The notes beneath the pieces were generated by a model, which saw only the letters and a program-made list of their open reading frames with translations, searched no databases and was not told the DNA's origin. Below, piece by piece: positions 18,978 to 30,420 of a stretch of DNA of 64,000 nucleotides. Location: positions 4,944,563-5,008,562 of the forward strand of contig JAJEKV010000020.1 of assembly GCA_021234155.1 (NCBI GenBank). Direction: 5' to 3'. This DNA is from Isoetes taiwanensis (Eukaryota; Streptophyta; Lycopodiopsida; Isoetales; Isoetaceae). The translations under genes were made by a program, and so were the position numbers. Position 1 is the stretch's first letter, and each line of letters begins with the position of its first letter.

Positions 18978-19640
18978 CTAGCACTTATGTAGAGCTAAAA
19001 CAAAGCCAACCGCCTCAAAATCCTGCATCACCAAAGCTTTGAAATTCTTAAAGTTAGAAACGGAAGTAGCAAATAAGAATTTATCTACATAGGGAATGCA
19101 AGGACATCCTTTAGAATGCCATAGATGCACCAATTGCCGCATTAGTTTGGTAAATATGTAGCATGCAGAAGAAAGACCAAATGGTAAGGGCGTAAACATA
19201 TAGTAAGAACCTTTGAACTCAAAGCCAAGGTATGACCAACAAACAGGATTAATATCGACATGATGGTAACCAGAGTGGAGATCAAAAGTAAACAAGGCAT
19301 CATTAGGTTTGACAATATCATGGACTTCCTTTATAGTCTCATATTTGAAAGGAATATGTGCTAAGCTACTATTAATATAGCGAAGGTCCAAAATAAGGCG
19401 CAATTTATTTCCGGCTTTAGGCACCATGCTCAAAGGCGAGCATATGAAGGGAATTGATTTTGAGACAGTAGCAGCACCCGAGGCAAGTAAGTTCTTGATA
19501 GCACCCCTAACAAACTCTGCATGTTGCTGCACAGGCCTATGGTTTGGCTGAGACTAAGGTTGACTGAGGGGACCATGTAGCCAAGGAAGGGACTACCCAT
19601 TACTGACCCAATCAAGTACCATCGCGGATGAAAAGAAAGA
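18978..19640 (-). pseudogene. DIRS-like retroelement reverse transcriptase fragment
   Basis: The open reading (19532-18978, 184 residues, open upstream in another frame) contains the RT fingers/palm blocks in order: PLSMVPKAGNKLRLILDLRY, the first catalytic Asp in ALFTFDLHSGYHHVDI, LPFGLSSACYIFTKLMR, and the active-site box. The wording (LDLRYIN, SGYHHVDI, LPFGLSSA) is that of DIRS/tyrosine-recombinase retroelements rather than Ty1 or Ty3; this is from family knowledge. The active-site box reads YVDK instead of Y-x-D-D, so the second catalytic aspartate is missing. No RNase H or tyrosine recombinase was recognised nearby. A dead fragment. Confidence 0.7.
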
Positions 19641-21318
19641 CTTCCAAAATGCCAAACGGTCTTTCAATCTATTGTGCATGTTGATGGGTGCAAGCTCTGT
19701 GTAGGCGGTGCGCTTTTATTTGTAACAATGCGGTACTATACTCAATTATCAACCATAAGCAATGTAACCATGCACCAACCTTGCCCGCAAAATCCATAAC
19801 CCTAACATAACAATGTCATAAACCTGCAATATTATAAGCATAACAAAGGCTAGAGATAAGATAAGAGGATCTTAACTCAACGAAGGAGACAATTTAAATA
19901 AGGAAATAATTAAAATAGATGTGTAGAATGTCTTAATTCAACCAAGGACAATGTTAAAATAAGGGATTCTGTGTCGAAAAAACACAAACAGCCAAATTGA
20001 AAACTTAGAGGGAAGCGGACCACCCTAACCGCGATCAGATAGGTATGAGGTATGGAATCAGACAGAAGAAATTAGCCGATTATACATGTCTAGCCAAACA
20101 GAGACCGGTCCAAGCATCGGCCAAGTAGATAAATGAATACTATAGGTGCAGCGCCCAGAGCAGCTCCAACACCTTGCAAAATAACTGATATACGTATACT
20201 TCAAGGTGCAGCGACTAGAGCAGATCCAAAACAAAGAAAAGCAACAGGTAATTGGGATGCCTGACACCTGCTTTAAATCAAGTTGTAACTAGATTTTGAA
20301 GATAAGGCTAAAATCGAAAGGTCTGACAAGCTAGATAATAAGCCTGTACAAATTTAAAGTTAGGGACATGAACATGCACTAATCAACAACACTGTAAAAG
20401 AACTGTGAGATGTTGCCAAGACTAAATTGTTGCCAAAGCAATATCTGTAACCATCACAACTAGACAAGAGTTCCAACATAAACCTGACCATTACAAGAAT
20501 CAAAATAGCTTGTACTTACCAGTTTGCACTGAAAATTGGCCTTCGTTCGGGCTGAAGACAGCTGCTCCAGAGAGATCTATTGTGCAAATGCGGCTTGGCG
20601 GCACCTAGCAATGCGAACTAGCACCTTGGCTTGGCCAGACTGGCCCAAGGAAGCCAAAATGCAAAAATGGAAAGGGTTTAGGGTTTCCTCTTTTGTTCCT
20701 TTTACATGACCTTTTAGGTTTATTTTATGCTATGTCCGAATGTCGAGGTCGAAACACTTGACGTTTTAAATAGCAATGTTGATTTTAGAATATAGGGTCT
20801 TGCAGCCCAAAGCTTTGGCATTCTGTGGCCCAACATATCCGAGGACACAATCATATCATTTCCAACATAACTAAGGTTTATTTGCTTAATTGAATGTAGC
20901 ACTGGTAGCAGTGGATTCGTAAATGGATTGACTTGACAAATCAATCCCCTTGGGAAAAAAATCATGGTTGAAGTTGTAGGAAAGAGGAAAATGGTGTATA
21001 GACCTGCAAAAAATTGACAACAAACAAAGGACACCACATGCTTTATTTGCTTAATTCCATAATCCATCCGTCCTATGCAGAACCACTATGGCTTAGACAA
21101 ATAGAAGAGAAAGTTATAGAAAATTCAGGCAAGGCTAAGGATCATCCTAGAACTTGATCATTTTCTATCTGAGAAGAAAAGCCCTAAACTAGCAGTAAGG
21201 CAAGCTTGGTCTAACTAGCAGTACGATATGCTTGAGATTGGGTTGTAGCAGTTTGAGGGTAATGGTTTGAGTTGTAATAGTTTGAGGGTCATTGTTTGAG
21301 TTTTACAAGATCCCGGTT
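19641..21318. other. Intergenic stretch, no supported gene
   Basis: AT-rich sequence. A segment GGTGCAGCG...AGAGCAG..TCCA occurs twice at about 20145-20230. No open frame here shows family motifs. Confidence 0.5.
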
Positions 21319-21429
21319 TCGCATTGGGCCAGACGTGATGGCTATCCAATTTTGCATTGGGCCAAACGTGATCGAGATGAAGAGATCCAATTTTGCATTG
21401 GGCCAAACGTGATCGAGATGAAGAGATCC
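21319..21429. repeat. Tandem repeat, about 42-bp unit, 2.6 copies
   Basis: The unit contains GCATTGGGCCAAACGTGATC and GAGATGAAGAGATCC. The second and third units are nearly identical, and the first is diverged. Confidence 0.85.
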
Positions 21430-21713
21430 GCTAGGTTTGGAAGTGAGGTAATGTATAAAAGCATTGCCATTGACCTTGTCTTCATTTTGCCATTGACCTT
21501 GTCTCCATTACACTTATAAACAATACCTGTAAATGATCATGTAACAACCTTTCATCACTTGCACTCAAGAAGTTAAAATGGATCCTGTAGATGTTTGTTA
21601 TTTCTCAGATCACTGCCATAAGCCTTCACAATAAAATGTGTGAGGAAATGCAAACAGATTATGATGTACAACTTCCTTTGATGATACCGTATGCAACCCT
21701 CCTTCTGAGCAAT

Positions 21714-23215
21714 TCATTTCTTATATTGAATTGTATGATGTCTTAACCAAAGTTCATATATGACCATGTGAAAGGTATCATATGATTGAGGTGGTGTACG
21801 CCACTCGGTGATTTTGAACCTGTAAGCAAAACAAGTTGGGATTTAAAACAGGTCATCATCTGAAATAATTTGTGCTTATTTCCTAGAATTGGAAAATTTT
21901 TCTTAATAGCTGCATGTTTGTCCTGCTTAATTGCTATGAAAAATGCATGCATGCAACTTGTTGCCCTTACGGAAATTAGTGTGAAGGGGCAAAGAAGAGA
22001 ACTTACTTGTAGCAAATCTTTATGTAATGCATGGTACTGCTCATCTGTGATAGACTGCAAAATAGACTTTAAATCATAAACATCTTTTTCCCTCAGCAAA
22101 AGAGCAAAATTCCGCCAATTTAAGACATCATTGAAGGGTAAGTCATAATAATCAGATAGAATTACTGCATGAAAATGTTTATAAAGTTTAGTTTATGGAC
22201 AACAAATCTTAACAAACTACAAATATATATAAGATTCCTGGAATGATTCAAGGGTTAGAAGTTCATCTGAGTTGTTCATGTGATGTACCTGGAATGCAAC
22301 CATAGTTTATAGAATCTACAATTCGAGCACTGTTATCCTGAGACCCCCCTGGGCAAATGCAAAATTTTGTTTTGTAGTACTACTTCTGATAGACTAGTTC
22401 TCCATGTGCCCTATTGATACGGTTATTACTTATGGTTATTACTTATGGCAAGTACTGTGTCATTTTCCCATAGCTTTGCAAGGACCGCACGGATTCTTGA
22501 GTTTCTATGCCCTGCCCAAAAGCCAAGAACTGTCATCAATATAAAGACACATTGGTACACGCGCAAGAGGAATAAAATGAAGCAATTCGTAAGAAAACCA
22601 AGTTCTATTATTCTATTTTATCTAAGGAACTACTAAAAAAGTTTGAAGTTAACATGCTAATATACTTATGAAAAGGAGATAATGAAAATTCCAGTTGGCT
22701 CATGCTGATAAATATCAAATCTTACATCTCAAACACTTATCAGGTCTGTACCTATTTGAAGTGTCATTACCACCACGTGGCAATGCAAAGGGCTGTAAAA
22801 TGTGACAAAAAAATGGTCTGCTTCTAAGGTATGGTTCCAGTCTGGATATTTCCTTTTTAAAATCCCCACGTATTCTTCCACAATTGGGTTATCTTCTCAT
22901 AACTGGTTCCCTGTTTCGAAAAACAAGTATAACTTCATACCTAAATTACATATGGAGCCCTTTCTATGTTGTACACTTCACAAAGTTTTGGCTCACTTTT
23001 CCTCTCATTTTATGGCATGAAATAGGGATGACAAAAGAGCTGTGCTTCATCAGCATTCATTGTGTAAAAGTTGCTCTCTAGAAGATTCTAGAAAAAATAG
23101 CCTTCGCTGACATATTTGCCTGTCAGTTTTCGTGGAGTCTGGAAAATGTATTTGGATCTCCATCTGGATAAATATATATTTTAAACTTGTTCTCCATTTC
23201 CTTATAATTTCTTCT
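21714..23215 (-). pseudogene. Exostosin-like glycosyltransferase (GT47) pseudogene
   Basis: Reading on the complement: exon 23215-22997 (NYKEMENKFKIYIYPDGDPN; TPRKLTGKYVSEGYFF; VIPISCHKMRGK) ends at GTGAGC. Exon 22910-22752 (GTSYEK; DNPIVEEYVGILKRKYPDWN; ADHFFVT; PFALPRGGND) lacks about 40 codons between ADHFFVT and PFALP. Exon 22529-22289 has LGFWAGHRNSRIR, WENDT, KFCICPGGSQDNSARI and NYGCIP. Exon 22164-22007 has VILSDYYDLPFNDVLNW, between acceptor ATGCAG and donor GTAAGT. The last exon, 21819-21714, has TPPQSYDTFHMVIYELWLRH and then TGA. This is the full domain order of plant GT47 enzymes, Golgi type II glycosyltransferases of wall polysaccharide synthesis. Lesions: TAG at 23088-23090 and 22380-22382, a 13-bp duplication at 22421-22446, and a 2-base loss after VQNH. 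The N-terminal anchor is absent. Confidence 0.85.
22421..22446. repeat. 13-bp tandem duplication breaking GT47 exon
   Basis: GGTTATTACTTAT occurs at 22421-22433 and again at 22434-22446, shifting the GT47 frame after ISNN. Confidence 0.9.
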
Positions 23216-23220
23216 GACTG

Positions 23221-24595
23221 GAAGAAGCATTTGCTGCCTTTTCTAAATTGCCAGATCAAAGTGTAGTGTCATGGAGTGTGCTGATATCTGGATATGTCCA
23301 GAATGGCAGATGCAAGTCTGCCTTAGAATGCTTTGAAAAGATGCATAGTTTAGAAATTAAGCCAGATAAATTGACATATCTAAGTGTGCTGAAAGCGTTC
23401 ATGAATGTTGCTGCTCTAGACACTGGTGGATATGTATGCCAAATATGGCAACCTCAAGAGGCATACAATGTCTTCGAAAACTTGCCAAGAAGGAATATAA
23501 TCATGTGGGCCATAATTATTGCAGGATATGCCAACCAAGGTAAAGGCTATGAAGCCATAGAATGTTTCGATGGCATGCAAAACCAAGGCATAAAGCCAAG
23601 CAAAGTCATCCTTCTGGGTGCGTTGAAGGCATGCAGTAATATAGGCTCTCTAGTTCAGGGCCGGTTCATCCATGAGCAGATGATTTAGGCTCTCTAGTTC
23701 AGGGCCGGTTCATCCATGAGCAGATGATTGACAATGTTTTCCTATCTGACATTGCCATTGGCAGTACCCTTATTGTTATGTAATATGTACACAAAAGCTG
23801 GAAGTTCTGGAGGAGGCACTTAAAGTATTTTCTGATTTAGCCAGGCAGGATGTAGTATCATGGAGTGCAATGATTGCAGGATATGTTCAACATGGGAAAA
23901 GCAAGATGCATGAGAATATAAAACATGCATGTGGTGAAATATGTGCCATAAGTCAAGGCTAACATATCCATGAGCAAATAGTTGAAGATGTTATTTGAAG
24001 ATGGTATCCATTCTGAGATTGTTATAGGAAGTGCACTTGTTGATATGTATTCCAAGTGCGGAAGCTTGTTAGAAGCATTCAAAGTCTTTGACGAATTGCC
24101 AAATAAAAACGTGGTGGTTTGGAGTGCCATGATCACCGGATGTGCTCAGATTGGTGAAGCTGGATTGGCTGCAGAGTGTTTTAAGAGTATGAAAAATCAT
24201 GGAATTCAACCAAATGATGTTGCATTCCTTGGCATACTCACAACACTCAATCGTGTGGGTTTGGCAGATGAAGGCTTATGGTATGCCAGGTCCATGAGTG
24301 AATTCGATTGCTTAAACTTCAACCTACTCCACATCACATGCATGGTGGAACTTTTAAGCCATGCAGGATGTTTTAAAGAGGCAGAAGATTCCATTACTGT
24401 GAAACCTGATATTTGTCTGTGGGTGTCTCTGCTCACTACGTGCAAAATGCACTACTAGGAAGAAAATGCTTTGAAGCAATTACGTATGTAAATTCCTTTC
24501 ATCCTGGAGCATATGTCCTGATGGCCAACATGTAATATAATGCCCACGAGGAAGGACGTGCTTATGAGAGACAGTTCCACGAATATGAATAACAG
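23221..24595 (+). pseudogene. PLS-class pentatricopeptide repeat protein pseudogene
   Basis: PPR motifs run in order: EEAFAAFSKLPDQSVVSW, SVLISGYVQNGRCKSALECF, KPDKLTYLSVLKA, then EAYNVFENLPRRNIIMWAI, IKPSKVILLGALKACSNIG. After 23730 they continue in shifting frames: EALKVFSDLARQDVVSWSA, then from 23982 DMYSKCGSLLEAFKVFDELP, NVVVWSAMITGCAQIG, IQPNDVAFLGILTTLN, CMVELLSHAGCFKEAEDSI. Finally an E-motif-like end in another frame, NSFHPGAYVLMANM, reaches about 24595. PPR proteins bind organellar RNA, and PLS/E types act in RNA editing. Breaks: a 44-bp duplication at 23642-23729 that creates a stop, stops near 23780 and 23960, a deletion around 23440 that removes part of a repeat, and a frameshift near 24455. 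The 5' end is cut where the GT47 pseudogene starts on the other strand. Confidence 0.85.
23642..23729. repeat. 44-bp tandem duplication in PPR pseudogene
   Basis: Units 23642-23685 and 23686-23729 are identical (start TAGGCTCTCTAGTTCAGG, end GCAGATGATT). The length is not a multiple of 3, and the junction reads as a stop. Confidence 0.95.
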
Positions 24596-25131
24596 GCTAA
24601 TGTATCAAGATGTTCTATCGCAATTGGATGACAAGGATCAAATTGCTTATAGGAATGATCACTAAAGGAGCTTGAGTAGGTTTAAAATTTATTCTCCAGG
24701 AAATGGACCAATCATTTGGAACCTGTATGCTCGTCATAATCTACTTCTTGGCTGCTGGATATGTGAAACAAGATTTGAGTCAGGTAAAACGAAAGAAATC
24801 TTCTCCCAAGAAAGATCCATCAGGAAAATCTCCAAGGCTTATGGGAAATCATTTTGAAATTAGACTTGGATTTCTATATTTCTTTGCCATAGCTACCTGT
24901 GTTATTGCTAGTCTGCTTTGTGACATACGAGAAAGTAGACGCATCATAGGCTATTGTCTTCACAAGCATTTAGATAAAAGTCTAAGGATAAATAGCTGAG
25001 ACTAGTCTGCCCTTTGGTCAATTCTTCTGAAAAATAAGAGTTAAACCTTCGGACTTGGAGAAGTACCAAAACTTAAGCATAAACCAAGAAGGTGCCATAT
25101 ATTGAACTTCGATTTAAAGGATGGGAAAACG
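24596..25131. other. No supported gene
   Basis: An open frame at 24703-24999 (+) has one hydrophobic stretch (IRLGFLYFFAIATCVIASLL), but no family or coding context supports it. Confidence 0.5.
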
Positions 25132-25218
25132 CTTGCCTTAATCCAGTTGCTCCAGTTGCAGTACAGTGCTCCCACTTGCCTTAATCTAGTTGCTCCAGTT
25201 GCAATAGAGTGCTTGCCA
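25132..25218. repeat. Tandem duplication, 43-44-bp unit x2
   Basis: CTTGCCTTAATCCAGTTGCT and the following bases to AGTGCT are repeated once with a few changes. Confidence 0.85.
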
Positions 25219-25914
25219 AACTAGCTCCACGGAACCAAATATTGCCAAACGCAAATCCCGCCATCGCCAAGAGCGGCACTATGGCTGGCCCCTTCTGTAG
25301 GAAAATTAAACATTTGCTTTTGCCTAGGTCTGTGGAAGATTTGATGAAATTGCAAAATGATTAACGAAGCTCCTCGCCATGGCAGATTCCGAAGCAATGG
25401 GCAGCCAAAAAATAAAAAATCCTTTAACTCCGTTAAACCACTTGGTTCGCCGCCATGGTACAGAGGCCATGCCATGAAGCTGGGATAGCCAAGTTGAGAA
25501 CAGCAAAGAACAGTAGAACACAATGTGCTAGGGCCACGCCGAAAGCTCTTTCGGCAGAGCTTCAAAGGAGGCTTGAAAAAAAGAAAAGGACCCTTTCCAT
25601 CTCCGTGCCCATTTTTGGAAGATTTTCTAATTTCCATGGCCTTAGATTTGCAAAAGCCAAAAGCCCAAGATCTGATGGTGCACAATAAGGCACATAGACA
25701 ATGTCGGAAATTACACGTGGATAGGCTAGAATTGCAAGAAAGGCTGTAGGCCCGGTAGGTCTATCTGGGTTCAACCATAGGTTTTTATGCAACTTGGCTA
25801 AATAAAACAAACACAAAGAAGGAGAGAAAAATATTTTGAAATGGTATATACCCTAAACTAGGAAGAGGATAAATGGTATATCCCAAATTGCAATGGCATA
25901 TATGAGAAACAAGA

Positions 25915-26345
25915 TGTTTGAATAAACCAGAAGATGCATGATCAAACAAGGTTGCAGACTTGCAATTTGTAGGCAATGGAGAAAGATCAAAGTATTCCTA
26001 TTTTTCCACAAAAAAATATGATATGGTGGTTGAAGAAGAGAAAAATATCATGTTCAAAGGTAAAGCTAGCTAAATACTCAAGGTCGCAAGACAAAATGTG
26101 GGAAATTGTCTGATAAATGGTTGTAGAGTCGACATCTGCAAAGTTACCTAAGCACTCAATGCTGCAAGACCAAATCTGGGAAATTATCTAATAAATGTGG
26201 TTGCGGAGTCGACATCTGCAAAGCTACCTTAAGCATTCAATGCTGCAAGACCAAATCTGGGAAATTGTCTAATAAATGTGGTTGAAGAGTCGACATTTAG
26301 TCGTAAACCATGTTAAAAACTGCTTAACTAAAAGCGAATATTATG
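25915..26345 (+). repeat. Dispersed repeat family, copy 1, with internal 3x tandem
   Basis: From AGATGCATGATCAAACAAGG through ATATCATGTTCAAAG to AAACTGCTTAACTAAAAG this segment matches 41335-41600 in the same orientation. Inside it (about 26062-26300) a unit of about 85 bp (GGAAATTGTCTAATAAATG...GAGTCGACAT) occurs three times. The other copy has it once. No coding content. Confidence 0.75.
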
Positions 26346-28940
26346 TACCTACCAAAGCAAGATGTCCAAGAACATGCGAAATGCATCGTTTCATGCAGGT
26401 GGAGAGAAAGGACGAACACTAGTAGAGCAACATGGACAATCAGAGCCAAAAAGGATTGATGAAATACCTAAAGAGAAAATGATATAGAGGAATAAGAGAA
26501 GAAACAACTATCGCATTCAAACGAAACAGAAGAAGAGTAGATACTAAATAATGAAATAAAATAAAATGGGCATGCCAACGCTATGTACCTGCTAAAGCAA
26601 TGATATCCAAGTACATGTCAAATGCATCATCTTGTGTAGGAAGAAAAGGACCAATTATATGCAATGGTGAAGAGTTGATCAAAGAGATGCAATGAAGAGA
26701 AGGGGCAACCGGACCCAGACCCATACCAAAGACAAATCTACGAAGCCATATGAGAGTCATGAAGGGTGAAATATAGGATTAGAAAGATAAGCTATAGAGG
26801 CCCTAGACATTTAGATATGTTATGCCCTGATGATCAATATGCAAAATTTATGCTCAATCTCAGTATCTGCCTTTAGGAACCTAAAGACACGAAGAGAGAG
26901 AAAAACTCTATGTACAAATCTTAACCATAATGTATAACTATGAAATGCCAATGGAGAATGAATAACTATTATGATGTTAAATAAAAGTGAATGAACCAAA
27001 TATCTGCAGAAATGGAATCAGTAACGTGAAATCCATAAATATGCGGTCAACAGAAAACTGTGCAAATGTAATAAACAAGAAATATATAATGTGCCAACCA
27101 AACATTGAGAATATCCCTTCATATCCCCCATGCTAGACATTGTGTATTATGCCTAAAAAACTTAGAGATTACATGAAAAACTTAGAGCAAAGGAGAATAA
27201 AAGAGGATTTAAAAAAGCACTAAAAAGGTGAAAAGTAGGATAAAACTGTAAGTATTGGAGCAAAAACAAAAATAGACTGTCACGAGCAAAATTAAATGGA
27301 ACAACCACCCATGTAAAGAAGGCACCTTTGGAGACCAACTTTTAAATCCTCGAAATCTAGGAGCGTCTTTGGAATCCCTTTAGCAAGGTAAGAGACAGAA
27401 AGTAAAGTTGTGTATGTTTACTGAAAATTGGTCTCAAAAACCAAATAGAAACAAGGTGCTGCGCACGGAGGGTTGCCCTCCAGTGGCCTGAGAGTTGAAT
27501 CTTCTTTGTTTAATGTCAAGCCTAGTTAATGGTATACCACTGGATGTGCCCATTTTACGGTGGAATGATGCATGACGTGAAACAAAAGTCTAACATTGGG
27601 TGGATGGTTGTTCCTTTATGGAAACTATCTATTAATTACCAAGCGTAATGCATAGTTGGGGTGCAATTATGTCGAATAGAGGAGCTTACAACTAACATTT
27701 TACATAAAATATCATTCCATGTTATAATTTACAGGTAATTACGGAGTAACTACACGCAACCATGCATTACTTACATTGATAATGCTTTATATGCCCATGT
27801 CCATGTCAGTGTCACTGGGATGAACTAAGCATGGCATACAACATTTATTGTTAAGCATAAATGTTCTTGGCATTTCTAGATTAATTAAAAAAAATGCACA
27901 TAGCATCCCCAGTAAAGATCTGGTGAAACTCATTATATTTAACAAAAAAAAAAACCTTCTTACATTATTTCCAAGTTTTAATTGCCACCATAATTTTCAT
28001 ATTTTTATCCTCTCTAATCCATCTCTAATAAATTCTTAGCAATTTCTCGCCTTTTAGGTCATCTAACAAAATGAAAAATGCATTCAGATAAATGTAAGGG
28101 CACTGTGGTTTAAACTTTTAGCCATCATACATTTGAGCAGGCACTAGGCCTTAGTTGGTCCACTATTCCTGCAAGAATTAAACTTTATTTCTACCATTGG
28201 TGCATCTCCCCTATTTGGTATGAAATTTTTTTTGCATAGTGCTCATTGCCCTATACATTGAGCTTGAAATAATCACTTTGTGGTGATTTGCATCTGGGCA
28301 TATCTTGGCGAGACAACATTGTGTCCATTGTCATGGAGTGCAAATGATTCTAAAACATAGGGTTTTAAACAAATAGACAGATAGACATAAATGTGATATC
28401 TGCATAAATGCACTTGGCACGAGTTGTAGTAGAGATGAAGAAAATTGCCCTGATGTATGCCTCCAACCATGAAAATTTGAGAACAGCTGTTGAGGTTGCA
28501 ATTTCTTATACTGCTTGGTTAGAATACGTGCTCTACAATTGGAATACTCGAGGACTGGATGAGAATGCATCCTTTTGAATGTAACACTTACACAACGATT
28601 TTTCAAAAATTTGCTGACAAGCTTATTGAAGGTTTGCTCAATGTTGTTGTCTCCTGATGCCTTCCTTCACTTTAGGGAACCATTCTGACAGCTAAGGGAT
28701 AAAACAAACCGAAGCTACCATTGGTTAGGCTAAACGTGATAATAGATGTGAGGCCGAAGTTTTTATGTACCTTGGGTAGATCCCCATGGAATGTATATAT
28801 AACAGTTATGCACAGCAACAGCTGCCATAATTATTTTTTAAACCCATGGATGTGCCCACATCCCAAGGGCCAAAATAGAGTCGCTGCTTTGTCCAATATA
28901 TCGCGAATAACAGGTACAGTCTTATGTGAGGATCATATTC
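26346..28940. other. AT-rich stretch, no supported gene
   Basis: I see no family motif. The open frames at 27848-28039, 28331-28606 and 28721-28945 lack splice-consistent or conserved content. Confidence 0.5.
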
Positions 28941-28941
28941 C

Positions 28942-29690
28942 CTAGAATGTCATCCTAGGCAGGAATGTAGTATCACGTGTTTTGTGAGTGTTGATAAGCT
29001 CACTCAATAATGCTGCACAAGCATCCAATTGAAAATATGTCCTTTTCAACATTTTGACATATGGAGGCATTTTCCATCTTCGAGGTGGTTTACCAAGTCG
29101 GACTACTCGTCGTTGCAATGCCCAGCACTCACCAGCTTTCACAAAAGGGTCATTTACTCCAGCCTCTGCAACCTGTACACTTTCTTCAAAGCGACCAAGA
29201 TGTTCAAGATCTACTGACAATCTTTGAGTCCAATAACCTTTTCTTCCTTTGCAGTATTTGTGATTTAAAAGTTGTTTAAGCAATTCAACGGACTGACTAT
29301 ACCTAATAAAAGCAACATAGTAAAATATTAAATTTATCCAGTAAAAGATGGTTGACAATTAATGCAACAGAAATTATTGTTGTTTTAATGTGCCTGGATC
29401 TAGGCTACTACAGCTAGTATATAAATTACTCAATAAGTTCCTAATGGAACAGAGCTTTTTAAATTATCCTATGTTCCTTTTCAGTCTCGACACGCCCGGT
29501 GTGCATCTTTGAAATGTACACGCAACCAAATTTGTGAAACGAGCTAAGAATGCATTATTCTCCGAGATTATCACATCTTGAAGCTGAGAGAGCTCATTTT
29601 GAGCCCTTTCTAAAGAAATCATAAGCGCATCATGGTCATCGCCTTCAACCGCTTCTTCCATGAGCCGAGCCACTTGTAATGCATGCCTTT
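28942..29690 (-). pseudogene. FAN1: FAN1 nuclease fragment (TPR region exons)
   Basis: On the complement, an exon starts at 29302 after acceptor TTATTAG and encodes YSQSVELLKQLLNHKYC, GRKGYWTQRLSVDLEHLG, ESVQVAEAGV, ALQRRVVRLGKPPRRWK and PPYVKML. This is the characteristic helical/TPR region just before the nuclease domain of Fanconi-associated nuclease 1, an endo/exonuclease of DNA crosslink repair. The segment 29690-29464 upstream in transcript order (ARLMEEAVEGDDHDALMISL, NELSQLQDV, ENNAFLARFT) fits the preceding exon, less securely. After PPYVKMLKR the frame runs to a stop at 28942-28944 without family sequence, and no VRR-Nuc domain is found downstream. The piece is therefore truncated at about 29030. 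It may be a decayed duplicate. Confidence 0.75.
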
Positions 29691-29819
29691 AGAAGGTTCA
29701 TATTCATATTAAAAGATGCCGTGTCTTAATCACACACCTCCCGGTTTAGAATTCCCAATCAAACGCATTTTGCAAATCTTCATAGCTCTAACAATCTTTG
29801 TCTTTTGTGAAAGCTCCAA

Positions 29820-30420
29820 ATATATGTGTGTGTTTGTGGAGGTGGTCGACGCTTTTGGAAATAGGATCTAATATGAAATTTGAATGGGCTATGCGGTCAT
29901 GTGTCGGTGTAATCATCGGGTTATCTCGTTTAGCAGGTCACCACTTCGCATGTATTATCGCAATCCTCGCATTTTCTACTTCCCACGCATCTGATTGCAC
30001 CACATTTCCCTAACCTTGCTCCTTGAGAAAGAAACCAGTAAAAAATGTGCCATTTTTCATCCATGCAACAAAACCGCTTTAGAATGATCGACAAATTTGT
30101 TTCAGATAGAATTTTTGAGCAAAGCAAACCAAACATGTAAACATTTGCTTTTCTTGAGTAGTTACTAGACATCTCTTTGTTTTAAAGCCTCATCTCGATT
30201 GCCATGTTTTTCAATGTGCCCTGAAATGATAAATGGGTCATTTTAGTGTTAAACTTAAGTTTAGTGTTCCCAAAATCAGCCCGGTTTGCATACTAGACTA
30301 TCATCCGCTCTAGTCTTCAAGAATACATTAGCGGGTTGTAAATCCCGGTATATCACATCTAAAGAGCACAAGTGTGTCTTGAATGGCTTTCCTATTTTAC
30401 CCTCTCGCAAATTAAAGCAC
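29820..30420 (-). pseudogene. Protein kinase domain fragment
   Basis: The complement encodes LREGKIGKPFKTHLCSLDV, directly followed by IYRDLQPANVFLKT (catalytic loop, RD with YRD for HRD). Then, in a second frame, come ADFGNTKLKFNTKMTH (DFG motif), LSFQGTLKNMA (activation segment, with the APE position read as AIE) and NYSRKANVYMFGLLCSKILS (subdomain IX, equivalent to DVYSFG). These are C-lobe subdomains VIb-IX of a plant tyrosine-kinase-like Ser/Thr kinase. The glycine loop and VAIK lysine were not found upstream. At least one frameshift lies between the catalytic loop and DFG (about 30290), and a stop follows in the activation segment. Not functional as it stands. Confidence 0.65.

Noticed and set aside
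25221-25685. 154-codon frame on the minus strand
   Set aside because: Overlapping frames on the other strand are equally open; composition and order show no protein family; it is not supported.
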